Below are positions 1 to 4,898 of a stretch of DNA of 5,885 bases, in pieces (position 1 is the stretch's first letter; every line of letters begins with the position of its first letter). Under the pieces are notes generated by a model, which saw nothing but the letters and a program-made list of their open reading frames with translations, was not told the DNA's origin and did no database searches. The DNA is taken from NCBI GenBank assembly GCA_019425005.1, contig JAHYYK010000068.1, positions 1 through 5,885 of the forward strand. Reading direction: 5' to 3'. The position numbers were made by a program, and so were the translations under genes. The stretch is from Collinsella sp. Lineage in GTDB: Bacteria; Actinomycetota; Coriobacteriia; Coriobacteriales; Coriobacteriaceae.

Positions 1-185
1 CCATCCGCATTGCCGCTCACCTGCTGATGCCGCTCATGCCTCAGACCTCTGCCGAAGCCCTGCGCCGCCTGTCCTGCGAGGACGAGGCCGCGAGCGACGA
101 CCTCAAGGGCATTTGCGCTTGGGGCCTGCTTGCCGGTGGTCAGCCCGTCGAGAAGGGTGAGCCGCTGTTCCCGCGTCTGGGCTAA
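1..185 (+). CDS. metG: Methionyl-tRNA synthetase, C-terminal end (partial)
   Basis: This is the last 60 codons of a gene that begins left of the window; complete codons start at base 3 and the TAA stop is 183-185. The peptide begins IRIAAHLLMPLMPQTSAEAL and ends KGEPLFPRLG. The helix with the 'LLMPLMPQTSAE' pattern followed by a Trp-Gly step and a final 'KGEPLFPRL' is the usual end of the anticodon-binding helical domain of bacterial MetRS, which charges initiator and elongator tRNA-Met with methionine in the cytoplasm. No C-terminal tRNA-binding (Trbp111-like) extension follows, so this is the short form. The catalytic domain is not visible. A hairpin terminator lies 40 bases downstream, then rsmA. 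The call rests on C-terminal pattern recognition only. Confidence 0.85.
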   Translation, partial: IRIAAHLLMPLMPQTSAEALRRLSCEDEAASDDLKGICAWGLLAGGQPVEKGEPLFPRLG

Positions 186-224
186 GACGCCGCGCGCCAT
201 ATCGGCAATTTGCTGTTTAGATGT

Positions 225-256
225 AAGGGCATGGCCGCAACGGTCCATGCCCTTTT
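225..256 (+). terminator. Intrinsic terminator after metG
   Basis: A perfect 10-bp stem, AAGGGCATGG (225-234) with CCATGCCCTT (245-254), closes a 10-base loop in which CCG/CGG can pair further. TTTT runs to 256. It sits between the metG stop and the rsmA ribosome site, so it probably ends or attenuates metG transcription. No promoter is evident in the 36 bases before rsmA, so rsmA may depend on read-through or on a promoter overlapping the hairpin region. Confidence 0.7.
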
Positions 257-292
257 GTTTCAAGACGCCGCCATCATGCTAAGGAGGCAACT

Positions 293-1153
293 ATGACAAC
301 TTCGCCTTTGGCAAACCCCACGGCAACAAGGGAGCTGCTGGAGGAGTTTGGCCTTGCGACCAAGCATCGCCTGGGCCAGAACTTCCTGATCGACAACCAT
401 GTAATTGAGCGCATTTGCGAGCTTTCCGAGCTCACGGGCGATGAGCGCGTGCTCGAGGTTGGCCCGGGCGTTGGTACGCTCACGCTCGCGCTGCTGCAGG
501 AGGCGGCGTGCGTCACGTCGATCGAGGCCGATCCCGAACTCGAACCGGTGCTCGATGCCCATGCCGCCGACTATGCCAACTTCCGCTTTATCATGGGCGA
601 CGCGCTCAAGGTGACGACGGGGCAGATTGAGCAGGCTGCAGGCGGTGAGCCGACGGTATTTGTCGCGAACCTGCCCTATAACGTGGCGGCGACGATCATC
701 CTGCAGTTCTTCCAGACGATGCCCGCGCTCAAGCGTGCCGTGGTCATGGTTCAAAAGGAGGTTGCCGATCGCATTGCCGCGGTGCCGGGTAACAAGACCT
801 ATGGCGGCTACACGGCAAAGCTCGGCCTGTATGCGCAGGTTACGGGTCGCTTTGAGGTGCCGCCACGTTGCTTTATGCCGGCACCGCACGTGGACTCGGC
901 CGTCGTGCGTATCGACCGTGTTGACGGCGTGGCGCCCGAAGGACTCGATCGCGAGTTTGTGGCCCGCGTGATTGATGCTGCATTTGCTCAGCGCCGCAAG
1001 ACCATCCGCAATTCCATGAGCGCCAACGGCTTTGCCAAGGACGTGCTCGACGCCGCCTTTGAGGCTTGCGGTATCGCACCCACCACGCGCGCAGAAACGC
1101 TTGATGTTGCCGACTTTATCCGCCTGGCTCAGGAGCTCATCCATGATGCCTAA
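293..1153 (+). CDS. rsmA: 16S rRNA (adenine1518-N6/adenine1519-N6)-dimethyltransferase RsmA (KsgA)
   Basis: The 286-residue product matches the usual RsmA length (about 270-290). It uses S-adenosylmethionine to dimethylate two adjacent adenines in the 3' terminal hairpin of 16S rRNA, a late small-subunit assembly step in the cytoplasm. Visible motifs are KHRLGQNFL (24-32, the family N-terminal signature), the SAM-binding EVGPGVGTLT (55-64), a GD pair at about 102-103 in MGDALKV, and the catalytic NLPYN (126-130). The C-terminal part carries the 'PHVDSAVVRI' pattern and the 'FAQRRKTIRNS' stretch typical of the small RNA-binding domain. The ATG at 293 has an excellent AAGGAGG (281-287) 5 bases upstream. 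The gene overlaps the next one by 11 bases, which suggests translational coupling. The metG-side neighbourhood is typical for rsmA/ksgA. Confidence 0.96.
   Translation: MTTSPLANPTATRELLEEFGLATKHRLGQNFLIDNHVIERICELSELTGDERVLEVGPGVGTLTLALLQEAACVTSIEADPELEPVLDAHAADYANFRFIMGDALKVTTGQIEQAAGGEPTVFVANLPYNVAATIILQFFQTMPALKRAVVMVQKEVADRIAAVPGNKTYGGYTAKLGLYAQVTGRFEVPPRCFMPAPHVDSAVVRIDRVDGVAPEGLDREFVARVIDAAFAQRRKTIRNSMSANGFAKDVLDAAFEACGIAPTTRAETLDVADFIRLAQELIHDA
1131..1135 (+). promoter_or_regulatory. Ribosome binding site fixing the TatD-family start
   Basis: AGGAG lies inside the last codons of rsmA, 7 bases before the ATG at 1143. It supports 1143 over the in-frame ATG at 1032, which would put 37 residues of rsmA-overlapping, low-quality sequence (MPRTCSTPPLRL...) ahead of the protein. 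A second ATG follows directly at 1146. Confidence 0.6.
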
Positions 1154-2060
1154 TGCCGAACGCGTGACGTTTACCAAGAAAAAGAAGACGGTTGCTTGTC
1201 CCGTGCCCTTGGCACCGCTTGCTGACACGCATGCGCATCTGCTTTCGTTTTGGGGGAAAGAAGTGCCCGAGACGCTCGTGCGCGCCAAAGCCGCGGGCGT
1301 CGACCTGTTGGTGACGATGCTCGACCCCATCGCCGACAAGCGCAGCGTGACGGACTATAGCGACTGGCTCGTGCGCGAAATTCTGCCGATGCGGGATATT
1401 CCGCAGATCAAGTATCTCGCTGGCGTTCACCCCTATGGCGCGCCGGATTATACCGATGACATTCACGCGCAGGTTGTTGCTGCGCTCGATGACCCTTTGT
1501 GCGCCGGTATCGGCGAGATCGGTCTGGACTACCACATGGATTACGACGACGACATCGCGCCGGCGCCCCACAGTGTGCAGATTGATTGCATGGCGCGTCA
1601 GCTCGAAGTTGCCGTGCGCCGCAATGTGCCGGTGGAGCTGCACCTGCGGCACGAGGACTCGGATGGGGAGCGCACCTCGCATATGGATGCGTACAACGTG
1701 CTGCGCGAGGTGGGTGTGCCTCAGGCCGGTTGCGTGCTGCACTGCTTTGGCGAGGACCGCGCCACGATGGAGCGCTTTGTGGAGCTGGGCTGCTATATCG
1801 CCTATGGTGGTGCGGCCACCTTTAAGCGCAACGACGACGTGCGCGAGGCATTTGCGGCGACCCCGCTCGACCGCATTTTGTTCGAGACGGATTGCCCGTA
1901 TATGGCGCCGGAGCCCATTCGCGGTCTTGAATGCGAGCCAGCAATGATCTCCATTACGGCAAACGCGCTGGTTAACGACCGTGTCGATCGCACTGGTGAG
2001 GACGCCGAAACAATCGTGCAAGCCGCTTGGGAGAATGCCTGCAAACTTTTTCAAAAATAG
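1143..2060 (+). CDS. TatD-family metal-dependent hydrolase (YcfH/YabD-like DNase)
   Basis: The 305-residue protein belongs to the TatD family of amidohydrolase-fold TIM-barrel nucleases, which bind two divalent metals. Metal ligands are visible: the HxH of DTHAHL (H30, H32), the glutamate of GIGEIGLDYH (E125), H167 in VELHLRHED, H200 in the conserved LHCFGED, and D250 in FETDCPY. The following MAPEPIRG fits the family's 'P..RG' segment. Characterised relatives are 3'-5' exonucleases or deoxyribonucleases; the true substrate here is not shown by sequence. The first 26 residues are an extra N-terminal arm with a basic TKKKK run (11-15), longer than the usual start just before HxH. The length exceeds the common 255-265 residues, partly from this arm and partly from an acidic insert after GLDYH (DYDDD, about 133-137). 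The location beside rsmA and metG matches the YabD/YcfH branch, not TatD of the Tat operon, so no symbol is given. Confidence 0.92.
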   Translation: MMPNAERVTFTKKKKTVACPVPLAPLADTHAHLLSFWGKEVPETLVRAKAAGVDLLVTMLDPIADKRSVTDYSDWLVREILPMRDIPQIKYLAGVHPYGAPDYTDDIHAQVVAALDDPLCAGIGEIGLDYHMDYDDDIAPAPHSVQIDCMARQLEVAVRRNVPVELHLRHEDSDGERTSHMDAYNVLREVGVPQAGCVLHCFGEDRATMERFVELGCYIAYGGAATFKRNDDVREAFAATPLDRILFETDCPYMAPEPIRGLECEPAMISITANALVNDRVDRTGEDAETIVQAAWENACKLFQK

Positions 2061-2063
2061 TTC

Positions 2064-2092
2064 TTGCGTTCGTGGTGGCGCTCCGTTATTCT
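2064..2092 (+). promoter_or_regulatory. Probable promoter of the tRNA-Leu gene
   Basis: TTGCGT (2064-2069) and TATTCT (2087-2092) are separated by exactly 17 bases and resemble the -35 and -10 boxes of a housekeeping sigma factor. Transcription would start near 2099, about 5 bases before the mature tRNA. The -35 box begins 4 bases after the stop of the TatD-family gene. No terminator separates that gene from the tRNA, so read-through is also possible. Confidence 0.5.
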
Positions 2093-2103
2093 AATTCCTG
2101 CAC

Positions 2104-2190
2104 GCGGGCGTGGCGGAATTGGCAGACGCGTACGGTTCAGGTCCGTATGGGGGCAACCCCATGAAGGTTCAAGTCCTTTCGCCCGCACCA
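2104..2190 (+). tRNA. tRNA-Leu (anticodon CAG), CCA encoded
   Basis: The 87-base class II tRNA folds completely. The acceptor stem is GCGGGCG (2104-2110) with CGCCCGC (2180-2186), discriminator A2187, and genomically encoded CCA 2188-2190. The anticodon stem is TACGG (2131-2135) with CCGTA (2143-2147), and the loop TTCAGGT places CAG at 2138-2140, so it reads CUG leucine codons. The long variable arm TGGGG/CCCCA (2148-2152 with 2157-2161) and the A discriminator are leucine identity features. The T arm is GAAGG/CCTTT with loop TTCAAGT (2168-2174) and one G-T wobble at 2163-2179. CTG is abundant in the surrounding genes. A terminator follows 8 bases later. Confidence 0.97.
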
Positions 2191-2232
2191 TTGATTGAAA
2201 GAGCTCCCAGCAATGGGGGCTTTTTTGTTATG
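2173..2232 (+). repeat. 60-base repeat, copy 1: tRNA-Leu 3' end plus terminator
   Basis: The block starts in the T loop of tRNA-Leu, runs through the acceptor 3' strand, CCA and terminator, and ends at TTGTTATG. It is repeated in direct orientation at 2362-2421 with 56 of 60 bases identical. The four differences are at 2184, 2192, 2201 and 2218. Similarity stops sharply on both sides. See the matching copy 2 entry. Confidence 0.9.
2198..2226 (+). terminator. Intrinsic terminator of tRNA-Leu
   Basis: AGCTCCCA (2202-2209) pairs with TGGGGGCT (2214-2221) across a GCAA tetraloop, with one G-T pair. A-rich bases before the stem can extend the pairing into the T-run at 2221-2226. It lies 8 bases after the encoded CCA and is a strong, compact terminator. 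Confidence 0.85.
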
Positions 2233-2361
2233 TGCCCATCGCAGGGACTTGAACCTGTGAAGGAGCGAGCGTCAAGAAAACGCGGAGCGTTTTTAGCGAG
2301 CTGGCGAGTCCGCCGGCAGGCGGGCGAAGCCGGTGCGGATCCGCGAAGCGGATACGCGGAC
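2233..2361. other. Palindrome-rich segment between the two tRNA-end copies
   Basis: No gene is credible in these 129 bases; the open frame crossing them starts inside the tRNA. They hold several stem-loops. There is a perfect 7-bp hairpin AAAACGC/GCGTTTT (2277-2283, 2287-2293) followed by T, which looks like a short terminator. There is CCGCC/GGCGG (2310-2314, 2319-2323), the 10-bp palindrome GCGGATCCGC (2335-2344) and the hairpin ATCCGC-GAA-GCGGAT (2339-2353). GTCCGC (2308-2313) pairs perfectly with GCGGAC (2356-2361), so 2308-2361 could close as a branched fold. At 2245-2256 GGACTTGAACCT is the exact inverse of 12 bases of the tRNA T arm (2165-2176). The segment resembles intergenic REP-type repeats. 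Its copy number elsewhere is unknown. Confidence 0.55.
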
Positions 2362-2379
2362 GTCCTTTCGCCAGCACCA
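2362..2379 (+). pseudogene. tRNA 3'-end remnant
   Basis: The 18 bases GTCCTTTCGCCAGCACCA match the end of the tRNA-Leu gene (2173-2190) except for one base. They comprise part of the T loop, the T-stem 3' strand, the acceptor 3' strand and CCA. No matching 5' half lies upstream, so no tRNA can form. Confidence 0.7.
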
Positions 2380-2386
2380 TGGATTG

Positions 2387-2415
2387 AAAAAGCTCCCAGC
2401 AATGGGAGCTTTTTT
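2387..2415. terminator. Second, near-perfect terminator hairpin (bidirectional)
   Basis: AAAAAGCTCCCA (2387-2398) pairs over 12 bp with TGGGAGCTTTTT (2403-2414) around a GCAA loop, with T through 2415. Because the stem begins with five A, the minus strand also ends in a T-run, so it could work in both directions. It insulates the SPFH gene from tRNA transcription, which means that gene needs its own promoter between about 2416 and 2468. TATCCT at 2441-2446 is a possible -10 box, but I see no good -35 box. Confidence 0.75.
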
Positions 2416-2478
2416 GTTATGCACGATCTCCTTGGACGGGTATCCTAATGCCAACGTGTGCCTATCAGAGGAGAGACC

Positions 2479-3417
2479 ATGCTGTTTTCCGGTATCATCG
2501 CAGCCCTTACCAGCCTTTTGATTCCCATCATCATCCTGTTGTTGCTGCTCCCCAACGCCTGCTACGTCGTTGAGCAGCAGCACGCTGTGATCATCGAGCG
2601 CTTGGGTAAGTTCAATCGTATCGTCAACGCGGGCTTCCACGTGAAGGTGCCCGTGATTGACCGCAAGGCCGCCACGGTGAGTCTGCGCACCATGAAAAAT
2701 GGTTTTGGCATCGACGTTAAGACCCAGGACAACGTGACCATTGGCCTTGAGGTCTCCGCTCAGTACCACGTGAGCTATGACATGGGCGCCGGCCCGGCAG
2801 ATTCGGGTATCTACAAGAGCTACTACATGCTGCAGGAGCCCGTCGACCAGATGCGTGACTTCATCACCGACGCCCTGCGCTCTTCGATTCCCGTCTACAC
2901 ACTCGATGAGGTCTTTGCCAAGAAGGATGACATCGCCAAGGATGTCAACGCTACCGTTTCCGAGCAGATGGCCGCCTACGGCTTCACCCTCGTGTCGACG
3001 CTCATCACCAAAATCGCACTGCCGACCGAGGTTGAGAACTCCATGAACGACATCAACGCCGCCCAGCGCAAGCGCGCTGCGGCACAGGAGCTCGCCGAGG
3101 CAGACCGCATCAAGCGCGTCACCGAGGCGACCGCCGAGGCTGAGGCGATGGAAAAGGCAGGCGAAGGCATCGCCAACCAGCGCAAAGCTATCGCGTTGGG
3201 CATCAAGGATTCGCTCGAGATTATCCAGGAGACAGGCGTTGGCAACGATGAGGCCAACCAGCTGTTCATGTTTACGCAGTGGACCGAGATGATGACGGAG
3301 TTCGCACGTACGGGCAAAAACTCGACGGTCGTGTTGCCGAGCGACTTCTCGCAGTCGGCCTCTATGTTCGAGCAGATGCTGGCTGCCGGCAAAGTTCAAA
3401 ACGATTCGAAGGAGTAG
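2479..3417 (+). CDS. SPFH-domain (stomatin/prohibitin, HIR-like) membrane protein
   Basis: This is a 312-residue protein with one N-terminal membrane segment (about 5-24, GIIAALTSLLIPIIILLLLL). An SPFH/band-7 domain follows, opening with the family hallmark VVEQQHAVIIERLGKFNRIVNAGFHVKVPVID (about 30-61). A charged Ala/Glu-rich coiled coil (about 190-235, with AAAQELAEADRIKRVTEATAEAEA) is next, then the 'GIANQRKAIALGIKDSL' segment seen in plant hypersensitive-induced-reaction proteins and bacterial relatives, and a C-terminal 'VVLPSD' tail. Such proteins oligomerise on the membrane and organise microdomains or support membrane proteases; the specific role here is unknown. Cys28 directly after the span is a possible acylation site, but there is no lipobox signal. 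The ATG at 2479 is preceded by AGGAG (2469-2473) 5 bases away, so the in-frame ATG at 2458, which lies before that site, is rejected. No NfeD partner is adjacent. rlmH begins 6 bases after the stop. Confidence 0.92.
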   Translation: MLFSGIIAALTSLLIPIIILLLLLPNACYVVEQQHAVIIERLGKFNRIVNAGFHVKVPVIDRKAATVSLRTMKNGFGIDVKTQDNVTIGLEVSAQYHVSYDMGAGPADSGIYKSYYMLQEPVDQMRDFITDALRSSIPVYTLDEVFAKKDDIAKDVNATVSEQMAAYGFTLVSTLITKIALPTEVENSMNDINAAQRKRAAAQELAEADRIKRVTEATAEAEAMEKAGEGIANQRKAIALGIKDSLEIIQETGVGNDEANQLFMFTQWTEMMTEFARTGKNSTVVLPSDFSQSASMFEQMLAAGKVQNDSKE

Positions 3418-3423
3418 GCGCGC

Positions 3424-3894
3424 GTGAAATACACCGTCGTTTGTGTTGGTAAGCTCAAGGAGCGCTTTTGGAAGGACGCGTGCGCTGAGTACACCAAGCG
3501 CCTAGGTGCCTATGCCAAGGTGGATATCCGCGAGGTGGCCGATATCGACCCGGCTAAGGCGGGCGGCGTGGATGCCGCGCGCGACAAGGAGGGGGCGGCG
3601 ATTCTTGCCGCCTTGCCATCTCGAGCGCATGTGATCCTGCTGGCTATCGAGGGCAAGGAGCGCTCGAGCGAGGAGTTTTCGGCGAGGCTCGACGATCTTA
3701 TGCTGCGAGGCAGCAGCGACATTGCCTTTGTAATCGGCGGTTCGGACGGCGTGAGTGACGACGTGCGCGCACGAGCCGACGAGATGCTCAGCTTTGGACG
3801 CATTACCTTGCCGCATAACCTGGCGCGTGTGGTGCTGCTAGAGCAGATTTACCGTGCCTGCAAGATCAGCCGTGGCGAGCCGTATCACAAATAG
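3424..3894 (+). CDS. rlmH: 23S rRNA (pseudouridine1915-N3)-methyltransferase RlmH
   Basis: The 156-residue protein matches RlmH (about 155-160 residues) end to end. RlmH is a SPOUT-family methyltransferase that acts as a dimer on the assembled 70S ribosome and methylates the pseudouridine in helix 69 of 23S rRNA. Visible motifs are the opening VVCVGKLKERFW (5-16), AEYTKRL (21-27), AIEGKERSSEEFS (74-86), the SAM-knot FVIGGSDGVS (102-111), and the invariant C-terminal EQIYRACKISRGEPYHK. The start is GTG. Its ribosome site AAGGAG (3409-3414) lies within the last SPFH codons, 9 bases upstream, so the two genes are probably co-transcribed and coupled. No residue expected for the family looks missing. 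Confidence 0.96.
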   Translation: MKYTVVCVGKLKERFWKDACAEYTKRLGAYAKVDIREVADIDPAKAGGVDAARDKEGAAILAALPSRAHVILLAIEGKERSSEEFSARLDDLMLRGSSDIAFVIGGSDGVSDDVRARADEMLSFGRITLPHNLARVVLLEQIYRACKISRGEPYHK

Positions 3895-3952
3895 GTCGGC
3901 AATACGAAACAATGGCGTGGGACAATACCTTTCGTTTTGAGGAATGTGTCTG

Positions 3953-3958
3953 AAAGGA
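3953..3958 (+). promoter_or_regulatory. Ribosome binding site fixing the proC start
   Basis: AAAGGA lies 9 bases before the ATG at 3968. An in-frame ATG at 3944 would add eight residues (MCLKGLCD) that do not belong to the nucleotide-binding fold and has GAGG crowded against it. The ATG at 3961 is out of frame. The 3895-3967 gap holds no convincing promoter or terminator, so proC may be read from the SPFH/rlmH transcript. Confidence 0.5.
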
Positions 3959-3967
3959 CTATGCGAT

Positions 3968-4738
3968 ATGAAGATTGGATTTGTCGGTTTTGGCAATATG
4001 GCGAGCGCTATGGCCGATGGCTGGATCGCTGCCGGTGTAGCTGCGAGCGACATGTGCGCCTGCGCGGGTCGCTACGACGCACTGGTTGAGCGCTGCGAGG
4101 CGCGCGGCATGGTCGCCTGCCACGATGCCGCCGAGGTTGTCGCCGCATCCGATATCGTGGTCGCTGCGGTCAAACCGTACATGATCGAGAAGGTATTCGC
4201 CCCGCTCAAGGATGCTCTTGCCAAAAAGGTCGTTCTGTCGGTTGCCTGGACCTGGGACAGTGCCAAGTGGGAGCAGGTCCTGCCGGGCGTCGCGCATATC
4301 TCGACGGTGCCCAACACGCCGGTTTCGGTGGGCGAGGGCGTCATCGCCTGCGAGAAGGCTTCGACGCTTAACGACGAGCAGCGTGCTGTGGTGCTCGACC
4401 TGCTCGGTAAGCTTGGCGCTGTCGTCGAGCTCGACACAAGCCTGCTGTTTGTGGGCGGCACGGTGGGTGGTTGCGCTCCGGCGTTTGTCGCCATGGCAAT
4501 CGAGGCCCTGGGCGATGCGGCGGTCAAGCACGGTATCCCGCGTGCGGATGCTTATCGCATTGTGAGCCAGATGGTGCTGGGTACGGCAAAGCTGCAGCTT
4601 GCAACTGGCCAGCATCCTGCGGCGATGAAGGATGCCGTATGCTCGCCCGGTGGTGCCACCATCAAGGGCGTCGTTGCGCTCGAGGACGCCGGCATGCGCA
4701 GCGCCCTGGTCAAGGCAATCGACGCAACCCTCCAGTAA
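3968..4738 (+). CDS. proC: Pyrroline-5-carboxylate reductase
   Basis: A 256-residue cytoplasmic oxidoreductase that reduces L-1-pyrroline-5-carboxylate to L-proline with NAD(P)H, the last step of proline synthesis. The Rossmann fold opens at once with MKIGFVGFGNMASAMADGW (GxGNMA at 7-12). The strand-turn VVAAVKPYMIEKV carries the family VKP. Further on are HISTVPNTPVSVGEG and the C-terminal all-helical dimer domain with SPGGATIKGVVALEDAG starting at residue 226, matching the ProC signature 'SPGGTT..G...LE..G'. One departure is the usual 'SGSGPAY' turn, which reads GGCAPAF here (Cys and Ala for Ser and Gly). The fold signature is otherwise intact, so I expect an active enzyme. The TAA stop (4736-4738) lies inside the first unit of the intergenic repeat, and the gene converges on the small minus-strand gene. 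Confidence 0.94.
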   Translation: MKIGFVGFGNMASAMADGWIAAGVAASDMCACAGRYDALVERCEARGMVACHDAAEVVAASDIVVAAVKPYMIEKVFAPLKDALAKKVVLSVAWTWDSAKWEQVLPGVAHISTVPNTPVSVGEGVIACEKASTLNDEQRAVVLDLLGKLGAVVELDTSLLFVGGTVGGCAPAFVAMAIEALGDAAVKHGIPRADAYRIVSQMVLGTAKLQLATGQHPAAMKDAVCSPGGATIKGVVALEDAGMRSALVKAIDATLQ

Positions 4739-4776
4739 AACCGACCAAAAAAGGGACAGGTTTATGTTGGCAGGTT
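4736..4776. repeat. Intergenic repeat unit 1 (core orientation A)
   Basis: The unit has a left flank TAAAACCGACCAAAA (4736-4750), a core AAGGGACAGGTTTATG (4751-4766) and a right flank TTGGCAGGTT (4767-4776). The flanks are themselves an imperfect inverted repeat (AACCGACCAA against TTGGCAGGTT, 8 of 10 pairing). Both flanks recur exactly at 4859-4898, but with the core reversed. The left flank supplies the proC stop codon. Confidence 0.85.
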
Positions 4777-4790
4777 TTTCCTGCGGTTTT
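4770..4790 (+). terminator. Possible proC terminator within the repeat region
   Basis: GCAGG (4770-4774) pairs with CCTGC (4780-4784) across TTTTT, then GGTTTT follows. The stem is short and the T-run is offset by GG, so this is only a plausible terminator. The much stronger hairpin at 4805-4845 may do the work instead. Confidence 0.35.
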
Positions 4791-4804
4791 GTCCTTTTAG
4801 CGAA

Positions 4805-4845
4805 AAGTGCCCCGCAACTGGCTCAATTCCAGTTGCGGGGCACTT
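4805..4845. terminator. Perfect 17-bp hairpin between convergent genes
   Basis: AAGTGCCCCGCAACTGG (4805-4821) pairs without mismatch with CCAGTTGCGGGGCACTT (4829-4845) around the loop CTCAATT. On the minus strand it is followed by TTTT, so it fits a terminator for the small membrane-protein gene. On the plus strand the trailing T-run is weak (TTGCGTTT), but the stem is strong enough to help stop proC transcription. It sits between the two repeat units. Confidence 0.75.
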
Positions 4846-4858
4846 GCGTTTGCCCAGA

Positions 4859-4898
4859 TAAAACCGACCAAAATAAACCTGTCCCTTTTTGGCAGGTT
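4859..4898. repeat. Intergenic repeat unit 2 (core orientation B)
   Basis: Left flank TAAAACCGACCAAAA (4859-4873) and right flank TTGGCAGGTT (4889-4898) are identical and in the same orientation as in unit 1. The core TAAACCTGTCCCTTT (4874-4888) is the reverse complement of the unit 1 core. Counting neighbouring A/T, 4748-4764 and 4874-4890 are a perfect 17-base inverted repeat. The right end covers two bases of the stop codon of the minus-strand gene. Confidence 0.85.

Larger units (their letters stand above)
2362..2421 (+). repeat. 60-base repeat, copy 2: tRNA-Leu 3' end plus terminator
   Basis: Direct repeat of 2173-2232, offset by 189 bases and 56/60 identical. It carries the tRNA 3' tail with CCA and the whole terminator, but no upstream tRNA body. 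The change matching 2184 (C to A at 2373) would break an acceptor pair, while the changes at 2390 and 2407 perfect the terminator stem. So the terminator half appears kept and the tRNA half is decaying. This could be an integration (att-like) scar at a tRNA 3' end or the relic of a tandem tRNA copy. Confidence 0.88.

Noticed and set aside
260..1339. Long minus-strand open frame of 359 codons opposite rsmA
   Set aside because: It is a shadow of GC-rich coding sequence. The plus-strand frame has full RsmA motifs and a strong ribosome site, while the antisense peptide has no recognisable domain.
2173..2421. CRISPR array or intact mobile element at the tRNA repeats
   Set aside because: There are only two repeat copies, the repeat is explained by the tRNA end and terminator, and there is no integrase, transposase or cas gene in the window.
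2110..2448. Open frame of 112 codons crossing the tRNA-Leu gene and both terminators
   Set aside because: It begins inside the tRNA and its peptide (MAELADAYGSG..., VLSPAP, FFVM) is a translation of tRNA and terminator repeats, a well-known spurious pattern.
2293..3399. Minus-strand open frame of 368 codons opposite the SPFH gene
   Set aside because: The plus strand encodes a complete SPFH protein with a ribosome site. The antisense product is His/Arg/Leu-rich with no fold signature and extends into the palindromic spacer.
3944..3967. Upstream in-frame start adding eight residues to ProC
   Set aside because: The Rossmann fold begins at the MKIGFVG start, and AAAGGA is correctly spaced for the ATG at 3968 but not for 3944.
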